Below are positions 58,200 through 64,000 of a stretch of DNA of 64,000 nt, piece after piece. Each line of letters begins with the position of its first letter. Position 1 is the first letter of the stretch. The notes beneath the pieces were generated by a model. That model worked only from the letters and a program-made list of their open reading frames with translations, searched no databases and was not told the origin of the DNA. This DNA is from Brachypodium distachyon (lineage: Eukaryota > Streptophyta > Magnoliopsida > Poales > Poaceae): assembly GCF_000005505.3 (NCBI RefSeq), contig NC_016133.3, positions 1,674,001 through 1,738,000 of the forward strand. The letters run 5' to 3'. Both the position numbers and the translations under genes were made by a program.

Positions 58200-58650
58200 A
58201 TGGGTGACCATTTTTTTCTTGCCTGTTTCCACTCTTTTTTTCACATGTCTATGCATGACAATGTGTGGACTGAACTCGGCAACAAAGCACTTGATTGGGC
58301 TAGGGAGGCAAAGGGATGCCTAAATAAACTCGCTAGAAAGAGCGGGAGTGCACCATGTAAACAACAAAAAACCAGTTTTTTTTATAGGCTTATTGACAAC
58401 CTTTCTTTTCATAGGCTTACTGGCATTTGGCAGCCTTTCTTTTGCAACAAATGTGGTTGCCTTTTTTTTACGGAACAACACAACGTGTTATTATATTGCC
58501 AAGAGAGTCAACAAAATGTTGACCCGAGAGTAATACAAAGCAAGAAAAGAAAACCGAAAAACTGAAGAAACCCCAAATGAAGGGGAAAGCTCTCTAGCCG
58601 CTTGCCCTTTTAAGAACCAACAAAATGTGAAAGATTTGGAGGCGTGAAAG
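58200..58650 (+). ncRNA. PHAS candidate beta-3 (site 58296-58317)
   Basis: The site is TGG then GCTAGGGAGGCAAAGGGAT; predicted cut between 58307 and 58308. The upstream 500 bp match beta-2. A 140-bp retroposon interrupts the downstream part. Confidence 0.48.
58461..58602 (-). mobile_element. short retroposon inside beta-3, with an empty site in beta-2
   Basis: Starts with a T-run (minus-strand poly-A) and is bounded by TTGCC-TTTT (58457-58465) and TTGCCCTTTT (58602-58611). The paralogue at 48730-48742 reads GCTTGCCGTTTTAAGAACC without the insert. Probably a 5'-truncated LINE or a SINE. Confidence 0.6.
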
Positions 58651-58679
58651 TTTCAAATATAGATAACAAGGGTGATCGG

Positions 58680-59050
58680 TCCAAATAGGAGAAAATGTGT
58701 TGCCAGATGCTTCACATGCTAGACGCTGCACACCTTCAAGTGTGCCGCGCGCTCTGTACGTTAGCATGCGACTACAAGCCTAAAATAGTTGACAGCGAGC
58801 ATGGATGATCAATTTCACAGATCTTGCATAGTTCTGAACTCGTATTTATCAGTTTGTTTTCTTGTGAAACTTCATTAGGCTTGGGAGTCACCTGGAATTT
58901 ATAACTCTGCCAAGTCCCGAGGAATTGTAGATAAGCTAGATATGTTCCTTCCTTGGCTTAGTTTGCAGAACATTTGGGTGTTTCTTTTCCAGTTTCGTAC
59001 GTTGTGTGCTTGACTCGCGCTCTCTTTCACACTCATGCGGTTAGAAGAAA
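58680..59050 (+). ncRNA. PHAS candidate gamma-3 (site 58876-58897)
   Basis: The site is TAG then GCTTGGGAGTCACCTGGAA; predicted cut between 58887 and 58888. Followed by AACTCTGCCAAGTCCCGA and GATAAGCTAGATATGTTCCT as in gamma-2. The CATAAATAGG box of gamma-1 and gamma-2 is reduced to CAAATAGG. Confidence 0.45.
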
Positions 59051-59149
59051 ATAATTGTAGAAAGGGGACCCAAAAAAAGTCCCTGGAAGAGAAGAAGAGG
59101 GAGAAAAATAACCAAAATAGGGACGGAGAAGCCCTAGTCTGCCGGTTTC

Positions 59150-59310
59150 AAGGAACACGCACAAACCCTCCTTTGAAAATATTCCCAAATTAAACACGCC
59201 ACTTGGAGAACCGGCGCGTAGCCATGTTCCTGAAGATCCTTCGGTTGTGCTCCTCCAGAGTCCCCACCAGGGTAGATGAGGCGGCCGCTAAGGCTTCAAT
59301 TCTTTTAGCT
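59150..59310 (-). mobile_element. frameshifted LINE zf-RVT remnant
   Basis: The minus strand reads LWWGLW and, after a one-base frame change, EEHNRRIFRNM, the conserved tail of the zf-RVT region of plant L1-type elements (compare IWRERNSRIFQ in the piece at 42428-43068). A decayed stub. Confidence 0.5.
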
Positions 59311-59331
59311 TCCTTTGGAAGACCGAGGAGA

Positions 59332-59900
59332 CACTACAACAAAACATGCCTGTAGAGTCCTTTTTTTTAACACGCCAATGTATTTCGTCTCAACACCAAA
59401 TGATGAACGCTAAGTAAAGACGTTTTTTGAAACGCTTTACACATCGTCACAATAATCTCTTTAAATTAGGAATTGATTAAAAAAATACATTTACGTTTAA
59501 CATAGAGACGATATTTGAGACGCTATATAGTAGTTGATGAACTCAGAGATGGGCGTAGCCGTTGGTGTGGACTATATATCTGGCTCCAACCCTTGAATCA
59601 GCCACCACAGCTCTTGCGTGAAGCTACTGTCGTTCCAAAGGTGGAGAATCATGTTGGTATGGACACCGCAGAGTTGACAGATCAGGTTGTGGAGTCATCC
59701 CCGGATTGCAAGGTTATTGGCTCTGAGGATTTTGTTGTGAGCCACCGTACGTCCAAGCGAAAGCTTGGTAAAACTTTTAAGAATCAAGATTTTCGTGTGA
59801 CCATCATTGTATATATTTTTTCTATGAAATCCAAGAGAGGGATTATCATTTTGTCAACGCTTAACTGTTTCCAACTTCATAAAAAAATAAAAAGAAAAAG
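59332..59900 (+). mobile_element. possible CACTA terminus followed by an unidentified coding-like piece
   Basis: CACTACAACAAAACATG at 59332 is a CACTA-type transposon end, and GAGACG..TTTGA(A/G)ACGC(T) motifs repeat just inside (59420-59525), like CACTA subterminal repeats. 59580-59800 is more coding-like (frame ..LLREATVVPKVENHVG.., ESSPDCKVIGSEDFVV) but I do not recognise it. No opposite terminus was found. Confidence 0.3.
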
Positions 59901-59905
59901 AAAAC

Positions 59906-60450
59906 CCATAAATGGAAGGAAGCGGAGACTAGGGACGGACGGCTCAGGACAACCTTCCACATGAGACGGACGGCCGAGGAAGCAGGACAGAGCGTCTAAA
60001 AGCCTATAAATTAAGCCTCCAACCCTAGCCTCGCCCTCCCCCCAAAACCCTAGCCTCCGCATCTCCGCGGCCGCCGCAATCGCCATCGGCCCGCGCGACC
60101 CTAGCTATTCCTCGCCGCCCAACGAAGACATATACAGCCGTCGGCCGTCTCCCTCCTCCTCCCCCCCTCTCGCCGCCCACCAAAACAACGGCAGTCTCGC
60201 TCGCAGCGGCGCTTTCTCCTCCGAGGACGCGTACGTCCGGGATCCCGATTGGTCCTTCTCCTCCGAAGGTACAGTGTTTGGCTGCTGTGATTTTCGATTT
60301 AGGTCAATTGCTTTTGCTTTTGGTTGATGGATTGTTTTGTTGATGGCGGAGGCAAATTAATGGAGATCCCCAAGCCTATAGAGATGGGAGCAGCACGGCA
60401 GAGGAGCGCCTGCCGTCCAAGATTTTCTACCACACCGTACGTCCGCAGGT
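59906..60450 (+). other. gene-like promoter and 5' exons, copy 2
   Basis: Paralogue of 49268-49740: GACGGACGGCTCAGGACAAC, TATA box CTATAAAT at 60004-60011, AAAACCCTAGCC, donor CCGAAG|GTACAG near 60268, and an exon-like piece ending CCGCAG|GTACGT (60447). The internal frame stops almost at once. Likely a decayed or non-coding leader. Confidence 0.45.
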
Positions 60451-62063
60451 ACGTACCCAGTTATCTGGCCCGCGTATCATCAATTCATGCATTTTCTTGG
60501 GATATGCGCAGATCTTGAGCAATCTGTGAGCCATTAGCAGTAGTCGATTGTCTATGCTGTGGCACCTCGTGAACTTTGCATCTCGCGTACGCTAGCAAGG
60601 ACCAGTATCCAAGGATGCAACTGTCCGTGTAGCTAGTGTGTTTTCTATGTTTTTTATGGACTTTCTAGCATTTCTCTGTAGAACTCCACTGTTTTTGCTT
60701 TTCCTGATGTACATGTTTCGAATGTTTGTTGGCAGAGGCGAAACTAACGGAGATCCCCCAGCCTAGAGATCGATGGAGCAGCACGGCAGAGGAGCGCCTG
60801 CTTCTGGAACTGGAAGCCCCAGCCTCAGCCTCGCCGGAGATGTGATGAACATTGCGTGCCAGGATTTTCTACCACCGTGTGCGCAGGTACGTGCCCAGAT
60901 ATCTGCCCGTACACCATTAATTCATGCATTTTCTTGGATATATATGCGCAGATCTTAAGCAATCTGTGAGCCGATAGCAGTATTCGATTGTCTATGTATT
61001 GTGGCCCTCGTGAACTTTGCATCTCACGCTAGTAATTAAGGACCGGTTTACACGGATATATGCTACAGTATACTACTACCATGCACACACACACAGTAGT
61101 AACAAAGTGCAATTAATCTGTCCGTGCAGTGTGTTTTCTATGTTTTTTATGGACGTTCTAGCATTTCTCTGTAGTGCTTTCCACTGTTTTTGTTTTCCCT
61201 GATGTACATGTTGGGAATGGCTTTTTTTTCCCAATGTCTTTTCAGTGTTTGCTAGTAAGCATGGTAAAACAAAGTTTTTCCAATGTTTTCCCGGCACCGT
61301 GTGCATGGTATAACAATCTCATAAAAATAGTACATTTAGTGGAGCTAGTAGAGATGTCTTACCCTTGTATTTATCCATTCCCTCCGTTTCGGTATATAGC
61401 TGGCTGATTTCCCCAGTTTTTCGATTCCAGTGTAGGAGGCCAACCTTTCCTGATTCCCTCATAAAAAGCTGCGAGCGCGCACAGCCTCACCTAATTCCCG
61501 GTAGATTAAAACTGCATCTCTTTCCTACGCCACAGCGTGGCCCTTCTCCTTCCCACTTCAAGATGCGTACAAACTCTCTCCTCCTCCATATATAGCTCTT
61601 GCCAGCGGCGAGCTCCATCCTCTCACGTTGAAGACGCCGACGGTCTCATTCTCTCATGTTCCACACGCCCTCATGTTGTGTCTCTGCAATAAAAATGGTT
61701 ATCTGATGCATCCGCGCCGGGGCTTTTTCCCCTTTTCAAAAAAAAAAAAACACGCCGACATTGTCAAATTCCATCCTCCCACTTTCCAAGCGCCGGCGAC
61801 CTCCCTCCTTCATACTTCCGGTCACTCGCCGACTCCCTCTCCTCCGTCCTCCATCCTTCCAGTCATGTGCTGGCGAGCTATATCCTCCCTCCTTCATGTA
61901 GCGTCCCGGCCAACACCAGCTGGACCAGCAGCACGTTGAAACATGGGACAAGGAAAACATGGTGGCAGAAGGAAAACACATCCACACAGAAGGAACGGGG
62001 CCGATGTGGGGCGCGTCCTGCAGGCAATCATTCAATAATCTTATATTTTGTATTTAATTAATT
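60451..62063. other. spacer with a local duplication of the exon-like piece
   Basis: The exon-like piece at 60345-60447 recurs at 60733-60886 (GGAGCAGCACGGCAGAGGAG; GATTTTCTACCACCGTGTGC). AGTCTATGTTTTTTATGGAC-type sequence recurs at 60650 and 61140. 61380-61480 matches 50131-50240. No conserved protein. Confidence 0.45.
61670..61749 (+). mobile_element. 80-bp LINE 3' stub with target-site duplication
   Basis: GATGCATCCGCGCCGGGGCT then TTTTTCCCCTTTTC and a 13-A tail, flanked by ACACGCC at 61663-61669 and 61750-61756. Copy 1 of the surrounding repeat (about 50390-50410) lacks it. A very strongly 5'-truncated insertion. Confidence 0.65.
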
Positions 62064-63315
62064 GTGACCTTTCTGGCATGACACGGGATATAGAACCAAT
62101 AACGCATTAGTTGGGGACAATCATAGTAGATTGTTATGAAAACTCCGCTCCAAAATATCTCGAACAAGTAAAGCAACTTTCTAGTTATTTTGGATTGTTT
62201 CTTTTTAGCCCTCCAACTAAGGTTCCTATCGATAGCTAGCTCTGGTCTCTGGTGTTACTACTGTAAGGCAAGTAAGTAAGCCACAACAAATCTCGTAATT
62301 TTGCAGGATAATCTGCGGGAGTACATGAGGCCTAGCTTTCCTTACTGCATAGCAACAAAATGGCAATAACGTTGATAGTACGTACTGATGCCCTTATGAT
62401 ATTAGAAACAAGATTCATAAGTCATATGGCATACTAGAGGCAAGAAGATTCATCAAAATAGTTGGAGCAGTAGGTTCTTGCTTTCATTTCTCAACTGTAC
62501 CTAGATGTATATATCTCTTCATATTGTTTTCAAATCATCTGTCCTCTAGTCGCACAGGGAAACTAATAGTGTTGGAGCTCTTCGCAACATTGTTATGTCT
62601 CTCTCATTTGCTGTGCTTTGCACCAGATTCACGCTCGTATGATAGTCTTTATGTAATCTGCAACAAATGTTTTTTCTTCTGCAAATTAATGTCAGGATTG
62701 CTGGATTTAATCTGTTAGTGTTGTTGTTTTATAGTGTTGTCATGACCCTTTAGCCTGTTGTTGAATTCCTGCGAAAGTTGGCTGTCAACAACCACGATCG
62801 AGCGTGGTTGTTCGAAGGCAACTATTGCATTAATTCACCAATGAGGTAAGGGTCATCACAACACTATAACATAACAACAATAATAGATCAAAGCCAACAA
62901 TTCTAACAATAACTTTGCAGAAGAACAAAGGCACATGTAGTTGAGATTACATATAGACTATCACACGTGAGCGTGAATCGTTTACAAAGCACACATCTTT
63001 GAGAGACACATAATAATGTTGCGAAGAGCCCAACACTACCAGTTTCCGTTTACGACGGGAGGATAGATGAATTTGAAACCAGTATGGAGCAATATAGCTC
63101 TAGCTGCAGTTGTGAAATGTAAGCAGGAACCTAGTTCTCCAAATATTTTGATGGATCTGCTTGCCGCTCGTATGCAATATGACTTCTGAATCTTGTTTCT
63201 GACATCACAAGGGCACAAGTAGTGTCAACGTAATTGCAATTTTATTTCTCTGGAGTAAGGAAAGGTAGCAGTTTTATGTACTCAAGATGATTATTCTGCA
63301 GACCAATCAATAAGA
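62064..63315. repeat. long inverted repeat 3, right arm truncated
   Basis: The left arm starts GTGACCTTTCTGGCATGACA at 62064. The arms meet at AACCACGATCGAGCGTGGTT (centre about 62800), so the loop is only about 6 nt. The right arm matches the left until about 63315 (TTATGTACTC..ATTATTCTGCA), where homology stops and the Alfin-related sequence begins. About 220 bp of the expected right arm is missing. Confidence 0.85.
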
Positions 63316-63454
63316 TGTTACAAAATCTTGATATTAGAAAGGGAGCTTGCAGTAATTGTCGCATCGGCTGTGCTGTGTGTTTTGTTGTGTCTTCCTTTTC
63401 TTTTTGGAGAATTTTCTGTGTTTTGCTTGACGCGCTTGTCTTGTCACCATGCAG

Positions 63455-63832
63455 ACCAGGACGAGTTCTTTCGTCAATGCGATCCAGGTCAGAGTTACAT
63501 GTTGATTCTTACATACATCAGAAATTCAGAATTGTGGATCCATCATCATCTTTCGGAATGGAATTAATACTATAGACCCGTTTTCATTCATTTTTTCTGG
63601 TTGCAGATAAAAAGGCCTTGTCCTTGTACGGCCACGAAAGCGGGGAATGGGAAGTGATGCTCCCAACAGAGATGTTGCCCGCGGAGTTGCCAGAGCCAGC
63701 GCTGGGCATCAACTATGCGCGAGATTCAATGAACCGTCTGCACTGGCTCTCCAAAGTAGCCATTCACGCTGACTCATGGCTCATTGCCGTTGCCTTCTAC
63801 TTCGAGCAGGTGTTCCTCGACAAACGCCAAAG
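63455..63832 (+). pseudogene. partial ALFIN-LIKE (Alfin N-terminal domain) gene or fragment
   Basis: ALFIN-LIKE proteins are nuclear histone readers with an N-terminal Alfin domain and a C-terminal PHD finger. Two exons are visible: 63455-63487 (frame QDEFFRQCDP) and 63607-63832. They join as CCA-G|AT to give [13 protein letters not shown], then [40 protein letters not shown] and [12 protein letters not shown], and end at a donor CGCCAAAG|GTACT. This order matches the Alfin domain (CDPEKENLCLYG, [32 protein letters not shown] as I recall the family). The usual start (VEEVFRDFxxRRxxLIxAL) is not found in the preceding 3 kb and the next exon would lie beyond the window. Several invariant-looking residues differ (NFARDG to NYARDS, FGAR to FEQV). 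A diverged gene with a far upstream exon, or a fragment carried into the repeat cluster, are both possible. Confidence 0.6.
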
Positions 63833-64000
63833 GTACTAACTATACGACATTTTTTCTTTATTTATCTAGCTACGTAAGATGCTGTTTCAGAAAAAAAAAA
63901 TCTGCAACAACTTCATGCAAGATGTTTCAGAAAAAATGCATGTACATGGCTATTAATCAGAAACAGTTAACCTATTCACCAAGAAATTATTAGTATAGAG

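Overview
The window is plant nuclear DNA from a grass, most likely a compact pooid genome such as Brachypodium. The reasons are introns of normal plant size with GT-AG borders, GC-rich first exons, many short Stowaway-type MITEs with CTCCCTCC ends, a bZIP protein that closely resembles wheat HBP-1a, and miR2118-type repeats like those of grass inflorescence phasiRNA loci. The species call is inference.

Layout. 1-505 holds a lone miR2118-type site on the minus strand. 1529-2113 (-) is a small heat-shock protein. 2377-5235 is a three-copy non-coding repeat whose copies each carry a miR2118-like 22-mer. 5545-8222 (+) is a two-exon plant protein of unknown function. 10070-14465 (+) is a G-box bZIP factor (HBP-1a type). 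15795-23545 (+) is a 13-exon SUV2/ATRIP-like DNA-damage checkpoint gene with three MITEs in its introns. 24225-27435 (-) is a class-B DnaJ (HSP40) gene with a GC-AG first intron. 29841-32343 (+) is an ARF GTPase. 33154-33235 (-) is tRNA-Ser(GCU). 33752-35830 (-) is a SINA-type RING E3 ligase. These genes look intact and unrelated in pathway, apart from the two chaperones (sHSP and HSP40).

From about 37.8 kb to the end there is no ordinary intact gene. The region holds at least 14 copies, all on the plus strand, of a site close to GCTTGGGAGGCAACGGGAA, the complement expected for the 22-nt miR2118 family. Most lie roughly 80-300 nt downstream of a TATA-like box and sit in one of six paralogous sequence contexts (alpha to zeta in the entries). 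This is the architecture of a 21-nt PHAS supercluster: non-coding precursors cut by miR2118, copied by RDR6 and diced every 21 nt. LINE fragments and MITEs have been inserted among them.

Two further structures sit inside the cluster. One is a roughly 1.45-kb, nearly loopless inverted repeat present three times (51349-52794, 53868-55340, and a truncated copy 62064-63315), which would give a hairpin RNA with arms of about 730 nt. The other is a TATA-bearing, CCCTAG-rich, gene-like 5' region present twice (49268-49740 and 59906-60450). The order zeta, beta, gamma, gene-like leader, inverted repeat occurs twice (about 47.0-52.8 kb and 57.2-63.3 kb), so the block is a segmental duplication. Two exons of an Alfin (ALFIN-LIKE PHD family) N-terminal domain follow the truncated third inverted repeat and run toward the window edge.
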